A stretch of 64,000 bases of DNA from Malania oleifera (Eukaryota > Streptophyta > Magnoliopsida > Santalales > Ximeniaceae), in contig NC_080422.1 in assembly GCF_029873635.1 (NCBI RefSeq), forward strand, positions 58,315,889 to 58,379,888, in the 5' to 3' direction. Shown in pieces: positions 22,064-34,716 of this stretch (within the stretch, counting starts at the first letter, position 1; each line of letters opens with the position of its first letter). Both the position numbers and the translations under genes were made by a program. The notes below the pieces were generated by a model. It searched no databases. It was given only the letters and a program-made list of their open reading frames with translations, and was not told where the DNA came from.

Positions 22064-24462
22064 CTTTATGATATTTGTTTAAAGTACTAGGGGTGTGCAT
22101 GCAGAAAAAGAAACTTTAATTTTAAAACAAGCAAGCACAAATTTAGCATAAATTTTCTGGTTTGTCAATTAAGCACATACTAAGATATAACCAAAAAACC
22201 ATAACCATAATGATTATAAGCATTTAACAATCACATGCTCGATCATATGACAAATAAAATAACATTTGGCAAAGAAATATATATCAACTTAATATTTTCA
22301 CAAAGGTCACTTCAGTTAAGCATATGTCACAGTGAGTTCACAATAGATCTAAGCTAAAAATATTTATGAGCAAAACAAGATAGGAATTTATGCCTAGATG
22401 CTCCCCCTATCAATTTGAGTACATGCTTAGATTATTTAACTGCTTATACTAACCAAAGATTAATTTCATTATGCTTAGTAGTATAAGTCATCAATCCAAA
22501 TCTTTAAAATCAACTATACTGAGTATTTGTCAATTGCATTTATCACTTGATTAGTATAGTAGTCCCTATAGATCATAGATGCATAAGAGAATGTATATTG
22601 AGGCATGCAATAATGTTCATGACCCAAGAACATTCCATATCAAATCATAAGCCTTTAAGCACTAGGTATAATGTTTAGGGTATTCTCAAGAGCCTCGATA
22701 TTTTAGTGGATGAAAGTGATGCATATGGATTCTTTAAGTTCTTTCTATAGGGATGGAGTTGGGCTCCCTTAATTATTTAATGATTATGCAAGGATGAATT
22801 TTAATTTTCTATTTGGTTTCACTAATCCTTTCAAAAATATTTTAACATTAATTTTATCATAATCATCCTTAGCACAAGGTTTTATTTTGGGAAAATTCTT
22901 GTCAAAATTTCGGCAGCATGTCGTCTGTAAATCGAATATTTTCCCATAAAACTTGTACTTGATAGGTTCAATTAAGCAATTATAATTAAGTTCAAGGCAC
23001 ACGAGAACCTATATCTGCTACCAGCGTGCAATATACATCAATTGCATCCGCCATGTAGGAGACTTTCAATACAAGCATGCAATCTAGTAGTAATCAACAA
23101 CTTAACAAAATATAATCCATCCATTAATGAATATAAATCGTAGAAAGCAGAGGATAGATTTGAGTTTAGCAAAGGCTTTTATTCATTAAGGCATTCAAAC
23201 ATGTAGTATAATTATAAGAGCATTTAGTTAATATAACAATCAAAGAAAGATGCTCCCCCTGAGTTATGCGCTTATTCAATTTATGCCTTTTCTTAATTAT
23301 CAACTTTCTTTAGCCAAGGTTATTAAGATTTTCAATGAATTTAGACTTGGCATGAATGCTTTAGGCTTATTAGACCAAAAAGTCACAGTGAATGTTTCTT
23401 TAAGTGTACTATGCCTATGTCTTCCTCTTTTCTTATGAATCTCAATATGTGAGAGAGAGGCCCAAACAAGAATGGCTTTCGACTTAAAATTGCACATGCA
23501 TAGGTTTACTTGAATTTTATACATTTATCTAGATTGAGACCTAGGCGATCATATTAGCCATTCAACTTCATTTAAGATATGAAGCTCTAAAGGATTTGAC
23601 TTGAAAGATGAGAGCTTTGTGTGAGAAATAAAGAATGAATACTCTTAAAGATTAAACATTTTATTTAAGAGAGTATTCAAAAGTAGCACATTGTACAAGA
23701 TAAGCTTTCTAAAGAATATGTCCTAGCTTATTTTGGCAAAGAGCATTTTGGAGGATATGAATAACTAGTAACTGACGATCTTTGGTGATTGGAAAGTATC
23801 ATTTAGATATTATCACAATTTGGGACAAGGATACAGGTAGATAGGTGAAACCTTACCGAATATGATCATGGTTTGGTAAGGATTTCCTATGAATGAGATA
23901 AACCAAAATTAGAGGATTTTTATATTTTTGGTTCAAAGGAAATATTTTGATTTTAATCAATGAAATTTGAATCCCTTAGTGGTTGCTTCTAATTTTGACA
24001 ATAGCAAGATGTCTTATGAAGAGCACATTTAATGTATATTAATCATTTATAATCAATTGTGCTTTAAGCCTAAAGTGATGAATAAATTTTATTTGAGGCC
24101 TTTATGTTCATGGAATGTCATTAGGGAAGAATGATATCTAACAAGATGAATTCCCTAAGACTAAACATGTGCAATGGACAAAAATATGCTTAACTTAGGA
24201 TATCTACATTTAGGCATGGATTAAGCATTAAGAATTTTATACTGAGCAAAGATGCTTTAGTCCATTTGGAAGTGAATTTTATTAAAATTTTAAATTGGCT
24301 TGCTAATCTTATGATTCTTAGTATGGCAAAAGTGTATAGTGAATACATATACTAAAAATTTTCATTTTGAGCACTAACCACTTCCTAAACCTACAGTCAT
24401 CACAACCCCCTAAACTTAAACCTTGAATCTAAGGAAGCATTAAATAATTAAGTAGTATTAAT
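21372..24462 (-). other. E5 conserved non-coding 3' region
   Basis: About 3.1 kb without a supportable ORF. Parts align with E6 (for example 23250-23370 with 31610-31730, about 90% by eye) and, reversed, with E3 (22390-22300 region with 44700-44800, sharing gggggagcatct and agtgaact blocks). It holds several ctccccc tracts (PPT-like on minus) and an AT microsatellite at 22032-22060. Conservation between elements with diverged LTRs suggests a cis function such as packaging or reverse transcription (inference). Confidence 0.6.
22032..22060. repeat. (AT)n microsatellite
   Basis: AT dinucleotides inside the E5 non-coding region. Confidence 0.95.
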
Positions 24463-25648
24463 TTAAATCCATTTCATTTCCTTTTCTAAGCCTCTGGCAC
24501 TTCTAAGTAAGCAATTAAGCCATACGTGCCACATAGTTTTGCAAAATAAGCAGGTATTGAATATACATAAAAGATTGTGCTTATTTATTCTATTTTTCTT
24601 CAGTGAGACTAGACTATTGGTTTTATACAAACAACCTGAATCCTTTTTGAAAAGAATTTTCTTTTTAAGTCCGAAGGGGTTGTTTAGGTTATCTTTCTCA
24701 CTTGAGGATTCGAAAAACATTTTAGAATGATTTTTAATTTTTCTTTCTAAGCAAATGATTTTCAAAACCTTCTCAAATTTTCTCCTTTCTAGAGTGGCCT
24801 GATATTCTTTCAAATCATTTTAGTGCTTTGCCACCTTTTCATTATCAATTTTCAAAAATGTTTTCTTCTTTGATATCTCAACTAGAATTCTATGCATTTT
24901 AAATGAGGTCTTTTCTAGTTTTCCATATGAAAGCATCTCATCAAATGATTCATCACATGATTTATCAAATTGATAAACACATGAATCATTGCATTCATTC
25001 ATACCATCATCATCACAAGAAACATTTGAAGATTCATCACAAAATATATTATAGGAATCAATAGATGAATCATCACATGCAATATTAACAAAATTATCAT
25101 TACGTTCAGTAGATGATTCAACATATGACACAACATAGCATTCAACAAAGGAATTATAAATCGATTTATCATTAGATTTAGTACGTGTTATATAGCAACA
25201 TTCGCAACAGGGGTCAGCAAAAGAGATAGAGTGAGAATCATATACCTCACTGACTACAAATGTTGCATGCTCATGATTTACCGCCTCTTGATCATTTGAA
25301 CTTGGAGCATCCAGAGGAGTAATCTCTTTCTCTTGGGTCTCTCCATATTTTCTTTCAAGTTCATCCCAGATATCCTTTACACTTGCACTTACACATGCCA
25401 AAATCTCAAGTAAAATATTAGACTCTAAAGCACAATATAATATATCCATGGCATTATAATTAATCATGTTAAAATCATTTTCATTTATTTGTGCACATCT
25501 TCCTTTAGCAGTCATAAGTCAGAACCTCCAGTCCATAGATTTTAAAAATATGGTCATTCTAAATTTCCAGGTGGTGTAATCGAAAAAATAATGGAGGACT
25601 GGTAGGTGACTGTTCCTTTCCGAATGGGGGTACACCAATATGAGTCAT
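24463..25648 (-). pseudogene. gag: E5 shortened gag
   Basis: Starts MTHIGVPPFGKEQ (ATG 25648-25646), shifts frame near 25520, and continues open 25515-24820 with the UBN2-like start (INYNAMDILYCALESN, VKDIWDELERKYGET). Where full gags go on with the MYTRFTHI and RGLP blocks, this one passes to a Ser/Asp/Asn/Cys-rich stretch, then a Lys-rich segment, and after a stop a CCHC motif CLFCKTMWHVWLNC (about 24566-24525). First knuckle and half of UBN2 are missing. E3 has the same junction (GETKGKKSSTWEDPYSND against GETQEKEITPLDAPSSND), so the deletion predates both copies. Confidence 0.75.
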
Positions 25649-25688
25649 CTCGATCTTTTAGAAAAAATGTCTAAGTCAATGCCACGAG

Positions 25689-25700
25689 GCTCTGATACCA
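25689..25700 (-). other. E5 primer-binding site
   Basis: TGGTATCAGAGC on minus, two bases from the 5' LTR end; intact initiator-Met type. Confidence 0.95.
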
Positions 25701-25702
25701 AT

Positions 25703-27869
25703 TGTTAGAATTTGTGTATTCTCAAGAAGGGGTGAATTGAGTATTTAAAAATTTCTCCCCTAGGTTCAACTAGTTCAGCAACAACATATTCACAACCTAG
25801 GGCCAGTCTACCCAAATGAGTAGATAAGTAAAATATATGGAATTTAAATCATGCACATCATTCACACAATAACATACACGTGCGGTAAATATAAAGTGCA
25901 TAAATATAAACAAAGACATGATATGTTATCGAGGTTCAGTCAATTGTGCCTACGTCCCCACCCCTAGCTTGCAAGCTCGAGAATTCCACTAATGGCTCAT
26001 TTAATGGGTGGAGCAGCACCTAATACAATCAAGTCAATTAACACAGAGCTGACCTCAACTTTTACAACCACATCAATTAACGTGGCTGACCTCAACCAAC
26101 ATGGCTTAACAGGATGACACACCTAGCTTGCCTAACTGGATCTAAGCTAGTCCGGGACTATTTCATAGGGCTAGTCTCCCTTTTTAGGTCCGTGCTTGGA
26201 AATGCAACAATATTTTTCTCAATCAAGTTGGTACAGTGATTGTGCTTTCATGAAAAGTAGATATGTACCTAATAAGCGCAAGTAATAATCAATCCACACC
26301 AAACATGTAAGAACTATAAGCTCGGTAGTGTATATGTGCAATCTACGCTCAATATAATGACTTTTTCTAATCAAGCACAAGAGTGTTCAAGCAAGCTAAT
26401 CTTTGAAAGAAAAGTAAATGAAATCTCAATATCAGTTTAGTGTTTCAAAGATGCTAGCAATATTATTCAAACAAACTCGAAATATTTTCTCAAATTGTAT
26501 CAAGCACAAGAGTTGTTTGAAAACAAGCTTTGAAAAATATTTTGCACACAAAATAATTACTCAAGGAATCTTGCAATGATAATGCAAAGATCCTCAAGCT
26601 AAAGAGTTTTCCCAGCACAAAATTTATCAAGTCAAATCTGTGGGAAGAATTCAAGCCAAACTCTCAATAAAAATCAAACAATACAAATATCAATGCGAGT
26701 ATAGGGCTTTGTAGGATCACTCAAGATGTACTTAATCAGAAAGATTTGGCAAGGGAATGATGAGTATATGAGATGTGTATGAAGAAAGGGCACTCAAAAA
26801 TTTAAATAGAATTTTCTTAATTTAACTCCCTAATCTCTTGTTAATTTTAGCAAATGATCTCATATATATAGACATGGGGAGAAATGTGACCATTAGAGAC
26901 ATGAAGGGTATTATTAGGACTATTTTAAAACGTTTAAGAATAATTAACCACATTTAAAAAAGTTAATCATGGTAAAAAAATCATGTCCAACCCGAGAGCA
27001 CCGGTCGACCGAGGCAAGTTCAGTTGACCGAAGTTCTTGAGGTTCGGTCGACGGGGCTTGAAATGAACTATAGGTTCGGTCGACCTGACTTATAAGTCTA
27101 AGGGCGATTTTTCATTTTTACGAGGTTCGGTTGACAGAGGCCATTTTGAACTGAGTCGGTCGGTCGACCAAACCATTGAGTTCCTGCACGTGGGAACTCG
27201 GACGACCAGGGCATTGCAATGTATTTTCTTCTCAGTCGACTAAGAGGTCAATAAAGTTGATTGCTGGGGAGTTCAGTCGAATGGGGTCAAATGAATTGCG
27301 TAAGTTCGGTCGACTGAGCTATGGTCAACTTGTTGACCCAGCACCGGTTCGGTCAACCGAGCATTTTTGTACAGGGCAGTTCGTTCGACCGAGTGTGCAC
27401 ATTTAGTGCATTTCGGTCCTGTTTCAAGCATTCAATCACCCTAATCAAATGACCAATCATATGTATGCATGAGTGAGTGTCCTAGGGTCATTTATAAGTA
27501 TTTTTTAGTGCATCGAAAAAATTCGGTGTCGGTCGACAGAAGGGTGTTCACTAAGGTCTTTCTATGGTCATTTTGACTTTTAGGAGATGTGTAGGGACCT
27601 AGAGTCATTCTAAGGTCTTTGAGCTTGTAGTTCCAACATGCATGAAATGCAGATTATTACAGACCTTTTTCTTAATTTAATATTATAGACCCGAATAGAA
27701 ATTACAACAATTAAATTATAACTAGGGTTTTCAGGGTCTTCATTTTCCTTTAGGTCTCCGAGTACCATTATATGATACCGCCAAGATAAACCTGCACATC
27801 AATTCAGTAGACATTAAATACCTGAGTATTTGTCATAATCAAAATAGAGTATGACCCATAGGGTCAACA
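25703..27869 (-). repeat. E5 5' LTR
   Basis: 2167 bp, collinear with 19245-21356. TATA at about 26870-26862, inverted-repeat array 26998-27395, TG...CA ends kept. The terminal block is reduced to aaggggtgaattgag. Confidence 0.92.
26998..27395 (-). repeat. U3 inverted-repeat array, TTCGG-TCGA-CCGAA type
   Basis: About eleven units in 400 bp, for example CCGGTCGACCGAG (27000), GGTTCGGTCGAC (27041), GGTCGGTCGACCAAA (27160) and GGTTCGGTCAACCGAG (27347). The full form TTCGGTCGACCGAA is self-complementary. Confidence 0.85.
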
Positions 27870-28108
27870 AGTTTGATAAAAGCCATGTTTTAATGAAGCA
27901 TAATTAAAAATTCCAACGTACTTCCAAAACTCAGATTTTAAATAAACTTTCAATTAATGAGTGTTGGGTGTTAATCAATCAATGTACTCCCTTATGGTTT
28001 CTGCAAAAAGTATTGATCAACCAATGTACTCCTGTTTGGTTTCTACAATCCCAAAGTCAAATTAATGTTTGGTTTATTTTATATCCAATCCACACAATTT
28101 ATAGAATT
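27870..28108 (-). mobile_element. LTR Y, piece 3 of 3
   Basis: Begins with the right copy of AGTTT and carries the aatgtactccc...ggtttctgcaa block (twice, 27981-28050) seen in the E1 LTR as accaacgtactccc...gggtttccgcaa. It ends where the E6 LTR starts at 28109. The rest of Y was not found. Confidence 0.55.
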
Positions 28109-30066
28109 TGTTAGCCTTGGTGCAATCCCAAGAGGGGGGGGGGGGTGAATTGGAGATTTAAAAATTCATTCATAGGTTTACTAGTCTAACAACAGTAATA
28201 CGCAACCTAGGGTCTGTTTATGTAATCATAAATAAACATACACGTGCAGGAATATAAATTGCAGAAATATAAACAGTGCACACATGATATGTTATCGGGG
28301 TTCGGTCAACTGTACCTACATCCCCGCCTTGGCTCACCAGCACAAGGATTCCACTATAAGCTCACTTCACAGGTGGAGCAGCACCGATTACAACTAGGTC
28401 AATTAGCAGGGCTAACCTCAACCTAACCACACCTTACCAAGATGGTGCACCTATCTTTCCTAACCGGGTCTAAGCCAATCCGGAACTATTCCACAGGGCT
28501 AGTCTCCCTCTTCAGGCCCACGCCTAGAATACAACGAATATAAAAATTTGCATACACAAAAATATGCTTCTACACAATAAGCAAGTATGTACTACAATAC
28601 TCAAAGTATAATCAATCAACCACACATCAATAATATAGGAATTGTAAGCTCGGTGATGTGATTTTGTGTAAGCAACACTTAGCAATGTATAATCTCAAAT
28701 ATGCTTAAGGGTGTTCTAACAAGCTAATCTTTGAAACAAGATATAACAAATCTAAATAATAGATTAGGGTTTCAAAGATGTTAGCAATAATATTCAAACC
28801 AACTCAAAAATATTTTCCTCAATGAAATAAGTACAAGAGTTTTTTGAAAAATATAGGTTGTTAAATATTATGCACACAAAAATTATTGTTTGAGGAATCT
28901 AGCAATAACAATGCTAAGAACCTCAAGCTAATAAGTTTTCCCAACACAAGATTTATCAAGTTAAATTTGTGGGTTAACTATTGTTTAACTCTCCAAAATC
29001 AATAACAATTAACAAACAATATAGTGAGAGTATTAAGCCGTTTGAAATGGAGTAATAGCATAATAGAAACTCTCACAATACTTGAATTGATCAAAGGAAG
29101 GTGTGTATAAGAGTATTTGACGTAGTGTAGGCAAGATAGACATTTTAAATTTGAGAGGATTTTTCACTAATGATCTTACTAATCTTGTGCTAATTTTCAC
29201 AAATGAGCCCCTATATATAGAAGTGGGTTAAATGATGACCGTTGGGGACACCAAAGTAACTCTTAATATTGTTTTAAAACCATTTAGAAATATTAACCTT
29301 ATTTAACCGTGGTAAAAATTATTTCAACCCGAGAGTTTTGGGTGGCTGATCCACGGTTCGGTCACCCAAATAGACTTAGTCAAAAAAAATATTTTTGGAG
29401 GTTCAGGTACCCGAGTCAAGGTTCGGTTGGCTGAATCGAGGCGATTTCCAAAAGGTCCATGATTCGATCACCTTATCCATAGTTTAGTTTACCGAACTCA
29501 TGTGTTCAGTCGCCTAAGGCTAATTTGAACGTGAAGTTCGGGTTGCCGAGTTGATGGGAAAAGTGAAAGTCATGGTTCGGTCGCCCGTGGACGGTACGTT
29601 CAAAATGGTTCGGTCGTCCGAAACCCAATTCAAAAAGCTGACTCGTCAAGGGTTCGGTCACTTAAGGTGTTTTAAACACCTGGGGTTCAGTCGCCTGACC
29701 TCTCACTATTTTTTCCTATTAAGCCCTATTCATTTTAATTGATTCCCTTGATAATGCAAATGATTATGGGACTATTTTATGTGTTTGTGTGGGGACCTAA
29801 GGATTTTCTAAGGTCTATGAGTTTACAATTACTTACATGCGTGACATGCAGAGATTATTATAGACCTTTTCCTATATTTATTATTAGAGACCCGAATTGA
29901 GTAATAATATAAATTACAACACAAGAAAACTTCAGGGTCTTTATACTTTGAGTCTTTATGTGCCATCAATTGATTTGCTAATATATACCTGCACACAAAC
30001 TGGATGACCATCAAATACTTGAGTATTTGTCATTATCAAAACCGAGTATGACCTATGAGGTCAACA
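28109..30066 (-). repeat. E6 3' LTR
   Basis: 1958 bp. Terminal G-run block gagggggggggggtgaattgg at 28131-28153, ggggttcggtc block near 28298, TATA 29219-29212, MSA-like site 29246-29236, inverted-repeat array 29333-29702 (TTCGGTCACC, TTCGGTCGCCCG and TTCGGTCGTCCGAA types). Confidence 0.88.
29212..29246 (-). promoter_or_regulatory. E6 LTR TATA box and MSA-like element
   Basis: TATATATA-like box at 29219-29212 (minus), preceded by CCCAACGGTCA (29246-29236), an exact fit to YCYAACGGYYA with nearly the same spacing as in the solo LTR at 4680 and in E5. Confidence 0.55.
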
Positions 30067-31895
30067 TTCTCCCCCCTTTTGATGATGACAAATACTTGCC
30101 TACTTCTCCCCTTTTTCGCAACAACAAAAATGGCCTAAATAAACATTTAAGTATATATAGGTAAATAAAAGATAAATATCATTCAAATACAAATACAATA
30201 TATATTACAACAAACTAATTAAGCATGAGAATACAATTTTGTCATGATAAGCAACTCAATTAATCCAGTATGATCAAGACATAAAATATAGATATAACTT
30301 TCAATCATTCAAGAGATAGAATAGCCATACAATGCAAAATGAATGACAAAGATAATCTCAACAATTAAGCACAAAAACAATAAAACTGGTCATTTAAATG
30401 ATTTATATGACATGAAAACAAGGCTAGACCATAAATATACACAAACCATTGCAATTGAAACATATCATAAGATCCATGGAAGATTTGAGTTTAAAGCACA
30501 CGACATATGATAGCAAATAGTTGGTTTGAGCACAGACATAGTCTAACAAGTTAGCATGCATGTACATGTGAAGTTATAGATCTTAAGAATTTAATAATCA
30601 CATGCAAGATCATAAGGCAAATCAAATCACTATGGCAAATTAACATATTTCAAGTTAAGATTTTCAATAAAGTCACTACATTTTAGCACATGCCACACTT
30701 GATTTAATAATAGATCTAAGCTAAACATATTTAAAAGCATAACATAATAGGATTTTATGTTTAGATGCTCCCCCTTTCAATTTGAATTGTAGCTTAGATG
30801 AAATAAGCTACTTATACTCATCAAGATTGATTTCACAAGGTAAGTCAAGAGTATAAGCCATTCATTTTAAATCCTTTAACCCAACCATACTGATGATTTA
30901 TCAACTATATTATTATTATGGTCATCCCTATAGGCCACAGATGCATCTTAGAAAACATATTAATGCATGAACTAATACCCATAACCTATAACAATCCATA
31001 TCTATACATAGACATTTAACCATTGGATATGATGTTCAGTATTTTCTGAAGAGCCTCAATATTTAAGAATGTGAATTGATGCATATGAATTTTTAAGTTC
31101 TTTCTATAGGGATCAAGCCGAGCTCCTCTAATTATTCGATGATTATGCTAGGATGAAATTTAATATTCAATTATTTCACTCATTCTTTCAAAAATATTTT
31201 AACATTAATTTTATCATAATCATCTATGTACAAGGTTTTATTTTTGTAAAAATTCCTGTCGAAATTTCAATAGCATACCATCTGTAAATTGGACGTTTTC
31301 CCATAAAACCTGTACCTGATAGGTTCAAATAAGCAATTTTTAATTCATTTCAAGCATGCAAGAACCTACAATCCACCACTAGCATGCAATTCATATCAAC
31401 TGCATCTGCCATATAGGAGACATTCTAAATTAAGCATACAATCAATTATTAATCAACAAATGATACAAGAGATAAACTATCCATTAGAAGATATACTCAT
31501 TTAACACATAATGAATAGTAGGAATTTAGTGCTTTTCACATGAAGGCATATGGGAGATAAAAATCATGAGAGCATTTAATGTATATATATTCATGAAGAG
31601 AAATGCTCTCCTTGAGTTATGCACTTATTCAATTTATGTCTTTTCTTAATTATCTACTTTCTTTAGCCAATGTTATTAATATTTTCAATGAATTTAGACT
31701 TGGCATGAATGCTTGAGGCTTAGAGGACCAAAATTTCACAATGAATATTTTTTTCAAAGTTATAAGCCTACAATGCCTCTTCTCTTATGAATTTCAATAT
31801 GTAAAAGGCCCTAAGTTGGAATGACTTTTGATTTAAACTACTCATGCATAGGTTTCTTTCAAATTTCATTTCATCATCTAGATTTGAAGCCTAAT
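30067..31895 (-). other. E6 internal non-coding region
   Basis: No ORF. It aligns piecewise with 21357-23600 of E5, including the agatgctccccctttcaatttgaa block at 30761 and the ttatgcacttattcaatttatg block at 31617. Confidence 0.65.
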
Positions 31896-32375
31896 TGACA
31901 CACTCTAAAAATGAGCATCTCGGAAGCTATCCCAAGTATAAGAGTTCAATCGTGTAATACTTAACCCAAAGGCCAGATCGTCTCATCAGGGAATGCATTT
32001 TAATTCCAAACTCGTGTAATTCCAAAAGAAATTAAGAAAATAAAAATTATCTGAACATAGTTCAGAATCAGTTTCTTGGTATTTTAGAGGTTTTTGCAAT
32101 AGAATTTAAATTTTAACTGAAAATTAAATATGCATGAAATAACTTAAATAAATACCATATTCAATGCTAGAATAATGAAAGAATTAAACCCTACAATCAT
32201 TCAACTAAATAAAAATATTAACTTTAAACGTAAACCCAAGCAAGAATACACTGTAAATAAAAACACCAACTTTAGTAATAAAAACACCCAAAGAAAATAA
32301 TTAAATCCCTATAAAAACTTTAAATAAAAAGACAAATTGAAATTAACAATAATAATGCTCAAACAAGAATTTAAA

Positions 32376-32432
<57 letters not shown>

Positions 32433-33117
32433 TTTAAATAGAAATTTATATAGTAAAAAAAAGTTCTTAAATTAAACAAACTATTTTTAAACAAAAATTA
32501 ATCCAAACTTTGAATAAATTAAAAACTTAACAATAAAAATAATTTAAAAAAAAATTGAGTTCAAAGAAAGAAAGAGATGAGAGAGTAAGGGAGAAAAGAG
32601 AAGAGAGAAGAGAGAAGAGAGAGAGAGATAGCTGAAAATCTAAGAGAGGCTAAGGGTCTTCTGCTGTCCTGCGCACCGCCACCTCCCGCTGCTCCCTTTT
32701 CCCCCATAAACCCTCCTCCTCCATAAAATATCCTATTCCCCCTCTAATATTTTTCCCTAGCCGTGTCTCCTCTTGAGATAGGTGCATGGGCCATTTTTTT
32801 TTTTTTGTGGCCTAAGACTCCTTTTTTCCTTAAGCACTGCACATGGCCCAGTGCAACAACTTCACTTTCAAGCCTAATTTTGACCTAGTAAACGTTCGAA
32901 TTAACAAAAGGCTATTTATTAATGAATTGTAGATATCTTAGTAAGATTTCCAATGCCACTTGAATCACACAAATATGATGTCAGATGAAAGAGTTATGAT
33001 TAAAATATCAAAATACATTTAGGCTGTCTCTTAGCGAATTTCAGACTTGGATTGTTGCCCACTTTTCATTGCATGATACGGATTCATGTGCATGAAGCCC
33101 ACGTAGTCTTCTCACAT
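31896..33117. other. Unclassified repeat with (GA)n tract
   Basis: No supportable ORF. It contains (GA)n at 32380-32432, more GA-rich sequence at 32560-32630, a GC-rich pocket at about 32655-32720, and a tract aatgaattgtagatatcttagtaagatttcc-like (32920-32953) of a kind I associate with plant gypsy LTRs. Both borders abut copia fragments. Orientation and family not determined. Confidence 0.35.
32380..32432. repeat. (GA)n microsatellite
   Basis: GA dinucleotides with one AA interruption at about 32411. The minus strand reads as a spurious SLSLSL peptide. Confidence 0.95.
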
Positions 33118-34406
33118 GATCACTCAAGATATTTGAGAATGTTTTGAAAAGATTTTTTGAAATCCAAAAACAAATACAGACATCCTAAGATATTGCAACG
33201 AATATGCAATACTCATAAGTTTAATACAAGTCTTCTTAGGAGAGACTTATTAACAAAGTCCCTTAATAACACTTAGATTTGGCTCTCAATAAAAATTATT
33301 TCAAACAACCACCAACCAAGTGAGAGCAAACCTTTGAGCAAACAATCACTCAAGGCAACTTACAAAGAGTTTAGGGAATAGGAGAAGGTAAGTATGAGTG
33401 AATGGAGTGTGAAAATGACTAGTAGGAATTTTGAGCTTGAGAAAGAATTTCTTAATCAAGTTGGCTAATCCAATTACTAATCATTCCAAATGAAGGGGTA
33501 TTTATAGACTACCCTTGAATTATAATCGTTAAGGACATGTTTGGAATTATTAGAAAAGATTTAATGATATTTAATTATTTTAACCCTATTTTACTGAGTT
33601 AACCGCGGTAAAAAAATGGATCCAACCCGAGAGCACCGATCGACCAGGACAAGTTCGGTCGACCCAAGTTCTTGGGGTTCGGTCGACCGAGCCAAAAATG
33701 AACTGCCTGTTTGGTCGACCGGATATGTATATCCGAGGCAATTTTTCAGTATATCCGAGGTTTGGACAACTAGGGTGATTTTGAACTATATTGGTCAGTC
33801 GACCAGAGCATTGGTTTCCCACACATGGGAACTCAGTCGACTAGGTTGGTGGTATACAATTCTCGCTCGGTCGACTAGGAAGTCAAAATGTTGACTTCTT
33901 AGGAGGCTTGGTCGACCGGGGCCAAATGAACTACACAGTTCAGCTGACCGGGCCGTGGTCAATCGGTTGACCCGGTCCAGGGTCAGTTGATCGGGGGCAA
34001 AATAAACATGAAGGGCCGGTTGACTGAAGGTGCACATTTTGTGCAATTCGGATCTATTTCATGCAACAAATACCCTATTCAAAGGTCTAACACATACATG
34101 TGAAATAGTGAGTGTCCTAGGGTTGTTTGTAGGTCCTGTTTCATTTAGTTTTGGTTTGAGCTTACGTATTAGATCATGCACATGATGTGTGTGAGATTAT
34201 TACAAACCAAAAGCCCTAATTACTATTATAGACCCTTCACATGAATGAAATATATTACAATATAAAATAGTTGGGTCTTCAATATTCACTTTCTTTATCT
34301 GCATCTTGACATGTCAATTTAAGTTCCTACACATAACCTCAAACACTCATTAGATATAATGAGTATTTGTCATTATCAAAACTGGGCGTGGCCTATAAGG
34401 TCAACA
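33118..34406 (-). mobile_element. Copia LTR fragment with TCGA-type array
   Basis: The right end is ggtcaaca at 34406 (minus-strand LTR start); the left is truncated before the terminal G-run block. TATAAATA at 33506-33499, a decayed MSA-like site (CTTAACGATTA) near 33525-33540, and an inverted-repeat array at 33637-34030 with GGTTCGGTCGACCGAG at 33677-33692. The array type differs from E6, so it is not the missing E6 5' LTR. Confidence 0.75.
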
Positions 34407-34716
34407 AAGTTGTACCTCTTGTAAGCAGCTGATTGTAAGGGAAGATCCGTCCCAATTTAAGGAGCAGAGATTATAGTGGAATTCTTGAGTGGGTTGCTCA
34501 AGGCAAGGACGTAGGCCGAGTTGGTTGAACCAGGTAAAATTGCGTCTGTCTTCCCTCTTCCCTTATCTTTTAATTTCCGCAACGCACTTCATTATTTACA
34601 TTGCATGTATGTATGTTGAATAATCTCACACAAACTTGATAGATTAGTAAATAAGTTTGAAAGAATTTTTAAAATACCCAATTCACCCCCCTCTTGGGAT
34701 TACACTTAAATTAACA
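34407..34716 (+). mobile_element. R/U5 end of an E3/E4-type LTR
   Basis: agttgtacctcttgtaagcagc through ccaattcacccccctcttgggattacac to ttaaca at 34716 matches the last 300 bp of the E3 and E4 LTRs. Its upstream part is gone, cut by the minus-strand LTR ending at 34406. It abuts the middle of the E2 gag with no primer site, so it is not E2's own LTR. Confidence 0.75.

Larger units (their letters stand above)
19245..27869 (-). mobile_element. E5: gag-only copia element, target duplication AGTTT
   Basis: 8.6 kb on minus with both LTRs (25703-27869 and 19245-21356), primer site 25689-25700, a short gag (25648-24463), then about 3.1 kb without coding capacity, and a polypurine tract at 21371-21357. 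AGTTT occurs at 19240-19244 and 27870-27874. No protease, integrase, RT or RNase H is present, so enzymes must come from a partner. The LTRs differ by roughly one base in ten over the first 150 bases, so it is older than E1. Confidence 0.92.
28109..31895 (-). mobile_element. E6: truncated relative of E5 (3' LTR plus internal part)
   Basis: A complete 3' LTR (28109-30066), the polypurine tract AAAAGGGGGGAGAA (30080-30067), and about 1.8 kb of the same non-coding internal sequence as E5. Homology stops near 31895, so gag, primer site and 5' LTR are lost. No target duplication can be tested. Confidence 0.75.

Noticed and set aside
26998..27395. Palindromic repeats considered as a CRISPR-like or satellite array
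   Set aside because: Spacing is irregular, units vary, the position is always inside U3 of an LTR, and the genome is a plant.
32309..32494. Minus-strand ORF with an SLSLSL run
   Set aside because: It is the translation of the GA microsatellite.
33616..33894. Overlapping ORFs on both strands around 33586-34046, and similarly at 20665-20919 and 27176-27406
   Set aside because: They arise from GC-rich inverted-repeat arrays, which lack stops in several frames; no protein similarity was recognised.
33118..34406. Considered as the 5' LTR of E6
   Set aside because: The inverted-repeat type and the sequence near the LTR start differ from the E6 3' LTR more than expected for an LTR pair.
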